Below, piece after piece: positions 8,481 to 19,682 of a stretch of 64,000 nucleotides of DNA (position 1 is the first letter of the stretch; each line of letters starts with the position of its first letter). This stretch comes from Thermaerobacter sp. PB12/4term (lineage in GTDB: Bacteria; Bacillota; Sulfobacillia; Thermaerobacterales; Thermaerobacteraceae), in assembly GCF_003403315.2 (NCBI RefSeq), contig NZ_CP048407.1, forward strand, positions 1,550,001-1,614,000, in the 5' to 3' direction. A program made the position numbers and the translations under genes. Below the pieces are notes generated by a model, which was given only the letters and a program-made list of their open reading frames with translations, had not been told where the DNA came from and ran no database searches.

Positions 8481-9526
8481 TGGAACCGGTCGGGGTAGAA
8501 CCAGCGGGCCAGCTGCTCCAGCCCCTCCACCAGGCGCGGCCCCGGCCGGCTGATCAGGTTGTCGTCGATCAGGTAGATCCGGCCTTCCTTCACCGCGGTG
8601 ATGCCCTCCCAGCCCGGGCGGCTGCCCTCCTTGAGCTGATCATAGGAGCTCTTCAGGGAGTCGGGCACCACGATCACCTGCGGATCCTGCCGGACCACCT
8701 CTTCCAGGCTGATTTGCGGCCAGGGCTGGCTCGTGCCCTCGGCCACGTTGACCCCCCCGGCCGCCACGATGACGTCGTGGATGAACCCGCCCGGCCCGAC
8801 GGTCATGAGCGGATCGTTCCATACCTCGTAGAAGACCCGCACCCGCTCCGCCTGGGGGATCGCCGCCACCTCCTGGCGCACGGCGTCGATGCGGGCCTTC
8901 ATGTCGGCCACCACCTGCCGGGCGCCCGCCTGGGCGTCCACCAGCTCGCCGATGCGCTGGATGCGGTCCAGCACGTCGTCCAGGGTGGCGGGCTGGATCA
9001 CGGCCACGGGAATTCCCAGCTCCTCCAGCTTCTTGACCTGCTCCTCGGTGCCCCCGATGGTCAGGGCCAGGTCAGGCTCCAGGGCGACGATCTGCTCGTA
9101 GTTGGTGTCCGTCAGGCCGCCCAGCTTGGGCAGGTCCTTGACCTCGGCGGGGTAGTCGCTGAAGGAGTCGACGCCCACCACCCGGTCCCCGGCGCCGATG
9201 GCGAAGAGGATCTCGGTGTTGCTGGGCGCTAGGGAGATGATGCGCTCGGGCCGGGCCTCCAGGGTGACCTGCCGCCCGGCGTCGTCGGTGAAGGTGTAGG
9301 GATAGGTCGTCGCAGCGGCCGCTTCGTGGTCCGCCCCTGCGCCGGACGAACCGGCCTGGGCGCCGGCCTGTCCCTGCTCCGTCCCGGCGGGCGCCTGGCC
9401 GGCGCCGCCGCAGCCGGACGCCAGCAGGGCCAGGATCAGCAGGGTGGCCAGCAGGGCCAGGCTGCGGCGACCGGCCCCGCGGGGCCGGGTTCGACCCCAA
9501 ATCCTATGCAGGAAGATGCGACTCAT
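8477..9526 (-). CDS. btuF: Cobalamin-binding lipoprotein, BtuF-like substrate-binding protein
   Basis: 349 residues: signal peptide ending in a lipobox (LLASGC), a short Gly/Ala/Gln linker, then a class III periplasmic-binding-protein fold with the motifs RIISLAPSNTEILFAIGAGDRVVGV and the long linking helix. It is anchored on the outside of the membrane and captures cobalamin for BtuCD. ATG 9526 is preferred over an upstream in-frame ATG at 9565 because GAGGAGAT precedes it at good spacing and 9565 would lie at the riboswitch terminator. First gene of the riboswitch-controlled operon. Confidence 0.9.
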   Translation of the reverse strand: MSRIFLHRIWGRTRPRGAGRRSLALLATLLILALLASGCGGAGQAPAGTEQGQAGAQAGSSGAGADHEAAAATTYPYTFTDDAGRQVTLEARPERIISLAPSNTEILFAIGAGDRVVGVDSFSDYPAEVKDLPKLGGLTDTNYEQIVALEPDLALTIGGTEEQVKKLEELGIPVAVIQPATLDDVLDRIQRIGELVDAQAGARQVVADMKARIDAVRQEVAAIPQAERVRVFYEVWNDPLMTVGPGGFIHDVIVAAGGVNVAEGTSQPWPQISLEEVVRQDPQVIVVPDSLKSSYDQLKEGSRPGWEGITAVKEGRIYLIDDNLISRPGPRLVEGLEQLARWFYPDRFQ

Positions 9527-9565
9527 GGCCCGATCTCCTCTCCCGGAATGGGTTGCGGCATCCAT

Positions 9566-9603
9566 AAAAAGGAAACCCCGGCCTTGGCGTCAGCAGGCCG
9601 GGG
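9566..9603 (-). terminator. Intrinsic terminator of the cobalamin riboswitch
   Basis: On the minus strand CCCCGGCCT pairs with AGGCCGGGG around a 10-nt loop and is followed by TTTCCTTTTT. It lies between aptamer and btuF and is the expected off-switch when cobalamin is bound. Confidence 0.85.
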
Positions 9604-9631
9604 CTCAGGTTCCCCTCCACGGGTGCACCCG

Positions 9632-9665
9632 GTACGTACCTCCTTTCCGCCGAAGGCGTACGTAC
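9632..9665 (-). repeat. GTACGTAC inverted repeat in the riboswitch expression platform
   Basis: The self-complementary octamer GTACGTAC occurs at 9632-9639 and 9658-9665 and can close a hairpin with an inner GCC-TTCG-GGC loop. It sits between the aptamer and the terminator and contains the sequence GGAAAGGAGG. It could form part of an alternative (antiterminating) fold; that role is inferred only. Confidence 0.5.
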
Positions 9666-9667
9666 AC

Positions 9668-9852
9668 GGTCCAGGCAGGTCTCCTGGCTCCCGGATCATG
9701 GCCGCCGCCCGGCCTTCCCGCACCCCCACCCGCTGGGCGGGGGATCCGCAGTGGCACGCGAGGGGCTGCGACTACCCGGTCACAGTGGCGGGACCGCGCC
9801 GGATTCGCACCGGACTTCCCTATTCTCCCCCGTCTCCGGGGGCACCTGGACC
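9668..9852 (-). promoter_or_regulatory. Cobalamin riboswitch aptamer
   Basis: Read on the minus strand the segment has the conserved B12 elements GGTGCGAATCCGGCGCGGTC, CCGCCACTGTGA and GAGCCAGGAGACCTGCC in order, including the B12 box core. The P1 stem is closed exactly by GGTCCAGG (9845-9852) and CCTGGACC (9668-9675). It is followed by a Rho-independent terminator and then btuF, so the likely mechanism is transcription termination on binding adenosylcobalamin. Confidence 0.95.
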
Positions 9853-9879
9853 GTCACGCAGATTCGGTTGTCCGCAACC

Positions 9880-9908
9880 ATTCTAGCAGGGCCTGGCAGG
9901 GGGAACAA
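9880..9908 (-). promoter_or_regulatory. Sigma-A-type promoter of the btuFCD operon
   Basis: Minus strand: -35 TTGTTC (9903-9908), 17-bp spacer, -10 TAGAAT (9880-9885). Transcription would start near 9873, about 20 nt before the riboswitch P1 stem. Confidence 0.7.
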
Positions 9909-10144
9909 CGGAAGCCGGCACCGAGGCCGCCGCGCCGGGGGCGGCCTCGGCTCCCGGATGGCCCGCGTCCAGGGCCCGGCACCGGGGGCACCCGCCGCCG
10001 CCGTCCGGCGGGTGCCCGGGGACGCCCGTGCCGCCCCTCCCGGGCCTGCCCGGGAAGGCCCACACCCCGTTCCCAGTGCCGGTGCCACCCGGGCCGGGGG
10101 CACCATGCCGGCGGCTCCAGCCCACGGCCCCCCGCCGCCGCGCC
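9909..10144. other. Intergenic region between btu promoter and namA
   Basis: Very GC-rich region downstream of namA on the minus strand. No gene, terminator or operator could be supported in it. Confidence 0.3.
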
Positions 10145-12579
<2,435 letters not shown>

Positions 12580-12605
12580 GCTGGACAAGAGAAAGGGTGA
12601 CGGTT

Positions 12606-13394
12606 GTGGCGGCGACCATTCCTGCCCAGCTCCTGGAGGGCAAGCGCGCCCTGGTCTTCGGGGTGGCCAACAAGAACAGCATCGCCTGGGCCATCGCCCG
12701 GGTCCTGGACGCGGCCGGCGCCCAGCTGGCCATCGCCTACCAGAACGAGCGGCTGGGGGAGCGGGTCCAGAAGCTGGTCCCCGAGCTGCGCCAGGAACCG
12801 CTGCTGGTGGAGTGCGACGTCAGCTACGACGAGCAGATCGAGCAGGCCTTCGCCACCATCAGCGACCGCTGGGACCGCCTGGACGTCCTGGTCCACAGCC
12901 TGGCCTACGCGCCCAAGGAGGCCCTGGAGAATCCTTTCGTCGAAACGACCCGGGACGACTTTCGCATCGCCCTGGATGTCAGCGCCTATTCCCTGGTGGC
13001 CCTGGCGCGGGCCGCCCGGCCGCTGATGACCGCCGGCGGGTCGATCCTGACCATGACCTACTACGGGGCGCAGAAAGCCGTGCCCAACTACAACGTGATG
13101 GGGGTGGCCAAGGCTGCCCTGGAGGCCTGCGTCCGCTACCTGGCGGCCGACCTCGGCCCCCAGGGCATCCGGGTCAACGCCATCTCCGCGGGGCCCATCA
13201 ACACCCTGGCAGCCCGGGGCGTCCGCAACCTGACAGACTTCATCAAGACCCATGCCGAGCGCTCGGCGTTGAAGCGCAGCATCAGCCAGGAAGACGTCGC
13301 CCATGCGGCCCTGTTCCTGGCCAGCGACCTCTCGGCCAGCATCACGGGCGAGGTGCTCTTCGTCGACGCGGGTTACAACATGATGGGCGTGTAG
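12606..13394 (+). CDS. fabI: Enoyl-[acyl-carrier-protein] reductase (NADH), FabI
   Basis: 262 residues. Last reduction step of each fatty-acid elongation cycle. The FabI-type NAD-binding start (FGVANKNSIAWAIA) differs from the GxxxGxG of ordinary short-chain dehydrogenases, and the catalytic Tyr-x6-Lys is present in YNVMGVAK. The end LFVDAGYNMMG is typical of FabI. GTG 12606 is preferred (AAAGGGTGA just upstream); GTG 12597 is the alternative. Follows the M24 peptidase gene closely and ends at a long hairpin terminator. Members of this family are targets of triclosan and isoniazid-type inhibitors. Confidence 0.94.
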   Translation: MAATIPAQLLEGKRALVFGVANKNSIAWAIARVLDAAGAQLAIAYQNERLGERVQKLVPELRQEPLLVECDVSYDEQIEQAFATISDRWDRLDVLVHSLAYAPKEALENPFVETTRDDFRIALDVSAYSLVALARAARPLMTAGGSILTMTYYGAQKAVPNYNVMGVAKAALEACVRYLAADLGPQGIRVNAISAGPINTLAARGVRNLTDFIKTHAERSALKRSISQEDVAHAALFLASDLSASITGEVLFVDAGYNMMGV

Positions 13395-13405
13395 CCGGGC
13401 GGCAC

Positions 13406-13463
13406 GGCGCCCGGGGACACCGGGGGTGCCCCGCTGCGGGGCACCCCCGGTGTCCCCGGCGCC
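13406..13463. terminator. Long near-perfect hairpin between fabI and the RND operon
   Basis: About 26 bp of stem around the 5-nt loop GCTGC (13433-13437); arms read GGGGACACCGGGGGTGCCCC and its complement, with a one-base bulge further out. It lies between the convergent fabI and RND genes and probably terminates both, although no T-tract follows on either side. Confidence 0.65.
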
Positions 13464-13636
13464 CTCGCGGCACCTTCGGGCTCCAGAACCCTGCGCCGCG
13501 CACCCACGGCCCAGACCCCGGGCCCGGCACCGCGAAACAAGCCCCAAACCCCAGCGCCGCGGCCCATACGACGCCGCTACCGCCAGCCCCCGCCGCGGAA
13601 CCCATGCCCCGCTTCGAGCGGCCCCGCGCCGCGGAG

Positions 13637-16600
13637 CTACTGCCCCGCTCCCGCCAGCCCCGCACCGGTGACCGCCCCGTCCCGCCCGGCGTCCCGCCGG
13701 AAGACCCGGCCCAGCCGCCGCAGGGCATCGTCCAGCAGGCTGTAGGCCACGGGTACCAGCACCAGGGTCACCAGCGTGGACATCAACAGGCCGTAGATCA
13801 CCACCACCGCCAGGGGCCGCAGCAGCTCGGACGACGGGCCCGGCAGGTAGGCGAAGGGCACCAGGCCCAGGTTGGTGGTCAGCATGGTCATCAGGATGGG
13901 GCGCAGGCGCACCGGGCCCGCCTGCAGCAACGCCTGTTCCCGGGGCATGCCGCGCCGCCGCAGGACGTTGGTGTAGTCCACCAGCACGATGGCGTTGTTC
14001 ATCACCACGCCCACCAGCATCAGGAAGCCCAGCAGGGCGGTGACACCGATGGGCAGGCGGTGCAGGGCCATGCCCGCCACCGCCCCCACCACCGTGGGAG
14101 GGAGGCTGAACAGGATCACCAGCGGGTGGAAGAAGGACTCGAACTGGGCCGCCATGATCAGATAGACCAGCAGCACGGCCAGCACGATGGACAGGCCCAG
14201 GGAGCGGAAGGTCTCGTTCATCCGCTCGGCCTCCCCGGCCACCGTCCAGGTCATGCCGCCGGGCCAGTCCATGGACGCCAGCTCCCGCTGCAGGGCGGCG
14301 GAGACTTCGCCCAGAGGCCGGCTGCCGTCCAGGTGGACCGCCACGATCACCTGCCGGCGGCCGTCCTGGCGGGTGATGGCCGGGGGGGCCCGTTCCACCG
14401 TCACCTGGGCCACGTCGCCCAGCCGCACCACGCCACCCAGGGCGGACCGCAGGGGGAGGTCGTCCAGGGCGCCGTACCGCCTCTGCCAGTCCTGGGGCAA
14501 CATCAGGCGCACGTCCCACTGGTCGGTGCCGGTCCGCACCCGGGCCACCGTCACGCCCCCCAGGGCCGCCCGGAGGGCCACCTCGACTTCCTGGACCGTC
14601 AGGCCGGCCCGCGCCAGGGCCTCCCGGTCGGGACGGATCACCACCTCCGGCCGGGTCTGGCGCAGGCTGTTGTCCGCCGCCGCCACACCGGGCAGGCGGC
14701 GGGCCCGGTCCACCACCTGGTCGGCCATGGCGGCCAGCAGGTCAGGGTCGTCGCCCGCCACCTGCACCTCCAGCTGCTGCAGCCCCCCTGCCATGACCGA
14801 CGACGCCACCGTGGCCTGGATTTCAGCCCCAGGAATGGCCTCCAGCTCGGGCTGCAGGGCCTGCAGCACCTGGAACACCGAGCGGTCCCGCTGCTGGACC
14901 GGGACCAGCACCGCGGTGACGGCGGCCTCGTTGGCGGCGGCGGCGCCGGTAGTGAAGGTCCCCCCTGCGGCACCCACGGTGGTGACCACCCGGTCGGCTT
15001 CGGGCAGGGCCATCAGGAGCTCTTCCACCCGCCGCGCCACCGACGCCGTCTCTTCCAGGCGCGTGCCGGGCGGCGTGCGCACCGTCACCTGGATCTGCCC
15101 GCTGTCCGAAGGCGGCAGGAACTCGGACCCCAGCCAGGGCGCAGCCGCCAGGCTGGCCACGAAGCTCGCCAGGCCCGCCACCATCACCAGCCCTCGCCGG
15201 CGAAGGCTGCCGGCCAGCAGCCGCCGGTAGCCCTGCTCCAGCCGCTCGATGGCCCGGTGGAACCCGGCCAGCAGCCCCGACGGCTGGTAGTGGCTCCCCA
15301 GCACCCGGGCCGCCAGCATGGGCACGAAGGTGACCGCGCCGAACAGGGCCGCCACGTGGGAGAAGATCACCGCCAGCGCCAGCGGCGTGAACAGCTCCGC
15401 CGCCAGCCCGCCGGTGAGCATCATCGGGAAGAACACGGCCCCCTGGGCGATGGCCGACGCCGTCACCGCCGCCGCTACCTCCGCCGTCCCCTCCTCGGCA
15501 CCCTGCAGGGGGGGCGTGCCCCGCATCCTGTAGCGGTGGATGCTCTCGATCACCACGATGGCGAAGTCGACCAGCGAGCCGATGCCGATCAGCAGGCCGC
15601 CCAGGGAGACGATGTTGAGGGTTTGGCCGGCGGCGGCCAGCATGGCGAAGGAGCCGACCACGGAGACGGGCAGCATCAGGCCCACCACCAGGGTGGTGCG
15701 CCAGTTGCCCAGGAACAGGTAGAGGACGGCCACCGCGATCAGGCCGCCCAGGACGCCGTGTTCGGCCACCGTCCGCACGGATTCCTGGATGAAGTCGCCC
15801 TGGTCCAGGATGGTGCGCAGCTCCACCCCCGGCGGCAACTGGGGTGCCAGCCGCTGCAGCGCCTGCTCCACGCCCCGGGACACGGCCAGGGTGTTCCCGT
15901 CGGTGGCCTTCAGCACCTGGAGCTGCACCACGGGCTTGCCGTCCAGGTAAGCCAGCTGCGCCGGGTCCGCCAGTGCCTCCTCCACGGTGGCGATGTCGGC
16001 GATGCGCACCGCCGCCCCGGCGGACGTGGTCACCACGGCCTCGGCCACGTCCCGGGCGCTGGTGTACTGGGCGTCGAGCCGCACCGAGAGGGCGGCGCTG
16101 CCGCGGTCGACGGAACCCGCCGTGGCCAGGGTCGCCCCGCCCCCCAGGGCCCGGGCCACCAGGGCGGGGCTCAGGCCGTACGCCTCAAGGCGCGCGGGAT
16201 CGAGGATGACCCGCACCTCCCTGTGGCGCAGGCCCACCACGCCGACGGAGGCGACGCCGTCCACCTGCTCCAGCGCCGGCGCCACCCGGTCTTCCGCCAG
16301 GGCCTGGAGCTGCCCGGCGGGCAGGTCTCCCGTGACGCCCACGGTCACCACGGGCTCCGCCGACGGATCCAGGGTCAGCACCCGCGGGCTGCCGGCATCG
16401 TCCGGCAGAATGCCCCGCACCGCGTCGATGCGCTTCTGGACTTCCAGCACCGTGAAGTCCAGGTCGGTGCCCCAGTTCAGCTCGAGGATGACCAGGGCCG
16501 AGCCGGGCTGGGCGATGGAGCGGACCCCTTTGACCCCGTTGATGGTGCTGACCGCCTGCTCGAGGGGCTCGACCACCCGGGCCTCCAGCTCGGCGGGCGA

Positions 16601-16762
16601 GGCGCCGGGGTAGGAGGTGGCCACCACCACCACGGGCAGCTCCAGCTGGGGGAGGAGGTCGACGGGCATGGCGGGCAGCAGGAAGGCGCCCAGCAACACC
16701 AGGGCGATCACCAGCACCGTGACGAAGACCGGACGGTGGACGGAAAAGCGCGCGACGCTCAC
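13637..16762 (-). CDS. RND family multidrug efflux transporter (AcrB/HAE1-like)
   Basis: 1041 residues with the duplicated RND layout: TM1, large extracytoplasmic porter region, six TM segments, and a repeat of the same. It begins VSVARFSVHRPVFV and contains YPGASPAELE and GVRSIAQPGS, which are hallmarks of HAE1/AcrB-like proton-driven exporters. GTG 16762 overlaps the stop of the adaptor gene by 4 bp. In a Gram-positive cell without outer membrane it would work with the lipid-anchored adaptor alone. Third gene of the tetR-adaptor-RND operon; substrate unknown. Confidence 0.92.
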   Translation of the reverse strand: MSVARFSVHRPVFVTVLVIALVLLGAFLLPAMPVDLLPQLELPVVVVATSYPGASPAELEARVVEPLEQAVSTINGVKGVRSIAQPGSALVILELNWGTDLDFTVLEVQKRIDAVRGILPDDAGSPRVLTLDPSAEPVVTVGVTGDLPAGQLQALAEDRVAPALEQVDGVASVGVVGLRHREVRVILDPARLEAYGLSPALVARALGGGATLATAGSVDRGSAALSVRLDAQYTSARDVAEAVVTTSAGAAVRIADIATVEEALADPAQLAYLDGKPVVQLQVLKATDGNTLAVSRGVEQALQRLAPQLPPGVELRTILDQGDFIQESVRTVAEHGVLGGLIAVAVLYLFLGNWRTTLVVGLMLPVSVVGSFAMLAAAGQTLNIVSLGGLLIGIGSLVDFAIVVIESIHRYRMRGTPPLQGAEEGTAEVAAAVTASAIAQGAVFFPMMLTGGLAAELFTPLALAVIFSHVAALFGAVTFVPMLAARVLGSHYQPSGLLAGFHRAIERLEQGYRRLLAGSLRRRGLVMVAGLASFVASLAAAPWLGSEFLPPSDSGQIQVTVRTPPGTRLEETASVARRVEELLMALPEADRVVTTVGAAGGTFTTGAAAANEAAVTAVLVPVQQRDRSVFQVLQALQPELEAIPGAEIQATVASSVMAGGLQQLEVQVAGDDPDLLAAMADQVVDRARRLPGVAAADNSLRQTRPEVVIRPDREALARAGLTVQEVEVALRAALGGVTVARVRTGTDQWDVRLMLPQDWQRRYGALDDLPLRSALGGVVRLGDVAQVTVERAPPAITRQDGRRQVIVAVHLDGSRPLGEVSAALQRELASMDWPGGMTWTVAGEAERMNETFRSLGLSIVLAVLLVYLIMAAQFESFFHPLVILFSLPPTVVGAVAGMALHRLPIGVTALLGFLMLVGVVMNNAIVLVDYTNVLRRRGMPREQALLQAGPVRLRPILMTMLTTNLGLVPFAYLPGPSSELLRPLAVVVIYGLLMSTLVTLVLVPVAYSLLDDALRRLGRVFRRDAGRDGAVTGAGLAGAGQ

Positions 16763-18504
16763 CGCGGACCGCCCTCTTCCACGATCCGGACCCGCTCGCC
16801 ACCGGCCAGGCCCGCCGGCCCCCGGGTGATCACCCGGTCCCCCGGCCGCAGCCCCTCCAGGACCAGGGCCTGCCGGGAGGTGACGGCGCCGTATCGCACT
16901 TCCCGGCGGGCAGCGCGATCGCCCTCGACCACGAAGACCACGCCCTGGCCCGGCTCGTCCCCCTCCTGAAGGGCGTCCACGGGGATTACCACGCCCCGCG
17001 CTCCACCCCGAGGCGTGAACCGCAGGGTGGCCGGCTGCCCCGAAACGGGCCATGCGCGCCCGTCCTGGGCCAGGAGCTCCACGGTCACGGTGTAGGTTCC
17101 GGTGCGCGGGTCGGCCACCAGGGTCTTTTCGCTCACCCGGCCCTGCCAGGCGGTCGACCCGGCCGTCACCTCCACGGTGCCGCCCACCTCCACGGCGCCG
17201 TACAAACCGGCCGGCACCTGCACTTCGACCTGCGCGGGTCCCGGGTCCACCAGCACCACCAGGGGATCCACCGCCTGGGGCGACGCCAGGGCACCCACCT
17301 GGGCATGGATCGCCGCCACCACCCCGGCCACCGGGGCGGTCACCCGGGTCAGATCGAGCTGGTGGCGCGCCAGGGCCAGCGCCGCCTCGGCCTGCTCCAC
17401 CTGGGCCCGGGCGGCCGCTGCCGGATCCCCTTGCCGCGCCAGGTCCCGGGCACGCCGGGCCGCATCGAGGCGCACCTGGGCCGCCTGCAGGTTGAACTCC
17501 GCCTGGCGCACCGCAGCCTGGGCCTCCGCCAGGGAAGCGGCCAGCGACTCGCAGCCCCCTTCCCCACCGGCTCCGGGTCCGCCCGTCCCGGTGCCGCCGG
17601 CCTGCGGGGCGCCGCCGGCCCAACCGGAGCTGCCGGTGCCGGCCAGCCCGCCGCCGGCCGCCGTGGCCGCCGGGCCGCTGCCGGCCGCACACCCCAGGGC
17701 CTGCCACTGGGCCTGCAAGGTTGCCAGCCTCTGCCGGGCACCGTCCAGCTGGACCCGGGCCCCTTCCCTTGCCAGCTCCGCCTGGCGCAGCTCGGCGTCG
17801 GCCTGCAGGATCTGGGCCTCCCGGGCCTGGGCGGCCTGCCGGGCGGCGGCCCGGGCGGCCGCCAGGGCCGCCTCCGCCTGATCGACCTGAGCCCGAGCCA
17901 CGGTGGGATCGAGTTCGACCAGCAACTGGCCGACCTTGACCCGGTCGCCCACCCTCACGTGGACGGCGGTGATGGCACCGGCCGCCTGGGGCCGCACGGC
18001 GACCTCGGAACGGGCCCGGACCCGGCCGGCCAGTTCCACCGGCTCTGCGACCGTGCCCTCAACCGCCGTGACCACCTCCACCGGCACCACGGTCTCCAGG
18101 CTGGCGCCGCTGCCCGCCGCCTCCTTGCCCCCTTCCCCGCCGCCGCAGGCCGCCAGGAACAGGGTCCCAGCCACCAGCAGGGCGGTCAGGCGGGGCCGCC
18201 CCGGCCCTCTCCGCTTCTGGGGCTGCCGCCCCGACCGGGGCACCCCCGTCCCCGGATGCCGCAGCCAAGATGTCGGCCCGCCCGCTTCCCGGGTGCCGCG
18301 GCCGGGCGGCAGGGCCGCAGCCGCCGGCCGGCACCACGGGCGGACGACGCCGTGAAGGCCCGCAGGCGGTTCAGGGCGGTGCCCGGCGCGGGCGCGGTGT
18401 TCGGGATGCGCTTGAGGTTGAGGTCCGGTCTGGGATCCAGGTTGCGGCCCCGCCTCCGGCCCAGGCTGGGGCGCGGGGTGAAACTGGGGAAGCGCGTGGA
18501 TCAC
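16759..18504 (-). CDS. Efflux RND transporter periplasmic adaptor (HlyD/MFP family), lipoprotein
   Basis: Up to 581 residues. A lipobox (LFLAAC, Cys120 from GTG 18504) is followed by the biotinyl-lipoyl-like half motif (VAVRPQAAGAITAVHVRVGDRV), a long Ala/Gln/Arg-rich alpha-hairpin with a Gly-rich insert, the second lipoyl half and beta-barrel domains. It links the RND pump to the cell exterior. GTG 18504 overlaps the tetR stop by 4 bp, but puts nearly 100 Pro/Gly/Arg residues before the signal peptide. GTG 18243 would place the lipobox Cys at residue 33, as in normal lipoproteins, so translation may begin there. Confidence 0.87.
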   Translation of the reverse strand: MIHALPQFHPAPQPGPEAGPQPGSQTGPQPQAHPEHRARAGHRPEPPAGLHGVVRPWCRPAAAALPPGRGTREAGGPTSWLRHPGTGVPRSGRQPQKRRGPGRPRLTALLVAGTLFLAACGGGEGGKEAAGSGASLETVVPVEVVTAVEGTVAEPVELAGRVRARSEVAVRPQAAGAITAVHVRVGDRVKVGQLLVELDPTVARAQVDQAEAALAAARAAARQAAQAREAQILQADAELRQAELAREGARVQLDGARQRLATLQAQWQALGCAAGSGPAATAAGGGLAGTGSSGWAGGAPQAGGTGTGGPGAGGEGGCESLAASLAEAQAAVRQAEFNLQAAQVRLDAARRARDLARQGDPAAAARAQVEQAEAALALARHQLDLTRVTAPVAGVVAAIHAQVGALASPQAVDPLVVLVDPGPAQVEVQVPAGLYGAVEVGGTVEVTAGSTAWQGRVSEKTLVADPRTGTYTVTVELLAQDGRAWPVSGQPATLRFTPRGGARGVVIPVDALQEGDEPGQGVVFVVEGDRAARREVRYGAVTSRQALVLEGLRPGDRVITRGPAGLAGGERVRIVEEGGPR

Positions 18505-19235
18505 GGCCCTCCGCTCTCCTTTCCCTTGGCCTGCGTACCTTCTGAGCCTTCAGAGGACGGCTGCGGACCCTGGCGGTTCGGGTCCGGCGGTGGGGGTGCC
18601 GGAACCGGACCCGGGCCGGCAGCGGGCAATGATCCGCCCGCCCGGCCGGCCGGCTCCTCCCTGAGGCCGGCTCCCGCCAGGTAGGTGTCGACGGCGGCCA
18701 GCAGGTGGGGCAGCAGTCCCGGCGGCGCCCCGCTGTGGTACCAGGCGGCCAGGCGGGCCAGGGCGATGCCCTCAATGTCCAGGGCCAGTTCTTCCGGCGG
18801 GCGGGAGTCTTGAAGCTCGCCCCACGCCTGGCCGCGGGCACAGAGGTCGGTGACCAGGCGGTGGAGCAAGCGCGATGCCGGCTCGTCCGCCCCGCGGCGC
18901 AGGTTCTCGATGCACCAAAGCCAGATCACGTCCGGGTGGACCTGTTGCGTCCACTCCACCAGCCTGGACAGCAGGTGGTGCAGGGCGGCGCGCAGCGGCA
19001 TCGCGCCCGCGGCCTCCAGCTCGCGGCGCAGCGCTTCCAGGCGGGGCGGCAGAGCCGCCAGGGCCAGGTCTTCCTTGGTGGCGAAGTAGTTGTAGAACGT
19101 GCCCTTGGCGACGCCGGCGGCGCTGGCGATCTGGTCCACCGTGGTGGCAGCGAAGCCCTGGCGCGCCAGAAGGCGCATCCCTTCCCGGATGAGGGCCTGG
19201 CGCACCGCCTCTCGCTGGGCCTGGCGCAGGTTCAC
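18501..19235 (-). CDS. TetR family transcriptional repressor of the efflux operon
   Basis: 244 residues. The N-terminal helix-turn-helix (FAATTVDQIASAAGVAKGTFYNYFATKEDL) is classic TetR; only its fragments matter: TTVDQIA and GTFYNYF. The C-terminal ligand domain is variable, with a 40-residue Pro/Ser-rich tail. GTG 19235 is chosen because GGAGGTGG lies 7 bp upstream; starts further up (ATG 19268, ATG 19274) would place the gene across its own operators. It is the first gene of the operon, coupled by a 4-bp overlap to the adaptor, and two tandem palindromes upstream suggest autorepression relieved by a pump substrate. Confidence 0.9.
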   Translation of the reverse strand: MNLRQAQREAVRQALIREGMRLLARQGFAATTVDQIASAAGVAKGTFYNYFATKEDLALAALPPRLEALRRELEAAGAMPLRAALHHLLSRLVEWTQQVHPDVIWLWCIENLRRGADEPASRLLHRLVTDLCARGQAWGELQDSRPPEELALDIEGIALARLAAWYHSGAPPGLLPHLLAAVDTYLAGAGLREEPAGRAGGSLPAAGPGPVPAPPPPDPNRQGPQPSSEGSEGTQAKGKESGGP

Positions 19236-19260
19236 CTCCCATCCACCTCCGGCAGCTGGA

Positions 19261-19292
19261 ATGACCATGGTCATAGTGTGACCGCGGTCACA
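19261..19292 (-). promoter_or_regulatory. Tandem palindromic operators for the TetR regulator
   Basis: Two perfect palindromes: ATGACCATGGTCAT (19261-19274) and TGTGACCGCGGTCACA (19277-19292). They share the core TGACC-NN-GGTCA and their centres are 17 bp apart, so two repressor dimers could bind side by side. They lie between the promoter and the tetR start codon. Confidence 0.75.
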
Positions 19293-19304
19293 GCCATCGT
19301 GCCC

Positions 19305-19334
19305 AGCGTAGGCAGGGCAGGCACCCGTTGTCAA
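19305..19334 (-). promoter_or_regulatory. Promoter of the tetR-HlyD-RND operon
   Basis: Minus strand: perfect -35 TTGACA (19329-19334), 18-bp spacer, -10 TACGCT (19305-19310). Transcription would start just before the tandem operators, so bound repressor would block elongation or initiation. Confidence 0.55.
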
Positions 19335-19682
19335 GGGCAGGCGGGGTCGGGAAGCCAGCATGGCAAAGCTACAGGGAAGGCCAGCGAGACGAAGGCGGGG
19401 GTGTCCCGGCAGGCAGCTCCGGGGGGCCCGGCCAGGCCGGCACGAAACCCGGAAGATGGTCTTCCGACGACGCGCGAGGCGGGTCCGGCCGGCAGGGTAG
19501 TGGGCCGCCGCACCGGGGGACCGGCGGGCCGGAGGGCCTGCGGCCAGGCGGGCCGGCGGGCCCCAGCACTCGAGGCGGGGGCGCGGGTGCGGGGCCGGGG
19601 CCTCCGGTTGGAGCTACCACCGCGCCCTCCAGGTCTTGCGGGTGGGCGCAGGACCCCGCGTCGCAGCCCGGGGCCCCTGGTC
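19335..19682. other. Intergenic region downstream of nuoD
   Basis: About 350 bp of GC-rich sequence without a supportable gene. Near the nuoD stop, AGGACC (19650-19655) and GGTCCT (19679-19684) with an inner GC-rich region could form a terminator-like hairpin, but there is no T-tract. Confidence 0.35.

Noticed and set aside
12812-16969. Very long plus-strand open frame antisense to the RND pump genes
   Set aside because: Composition is Gly/Gln/His/Arg/Pro-rich with no domain; it mirrors the codon pattern of the real minus-strand genes and is a high-GC artefact.
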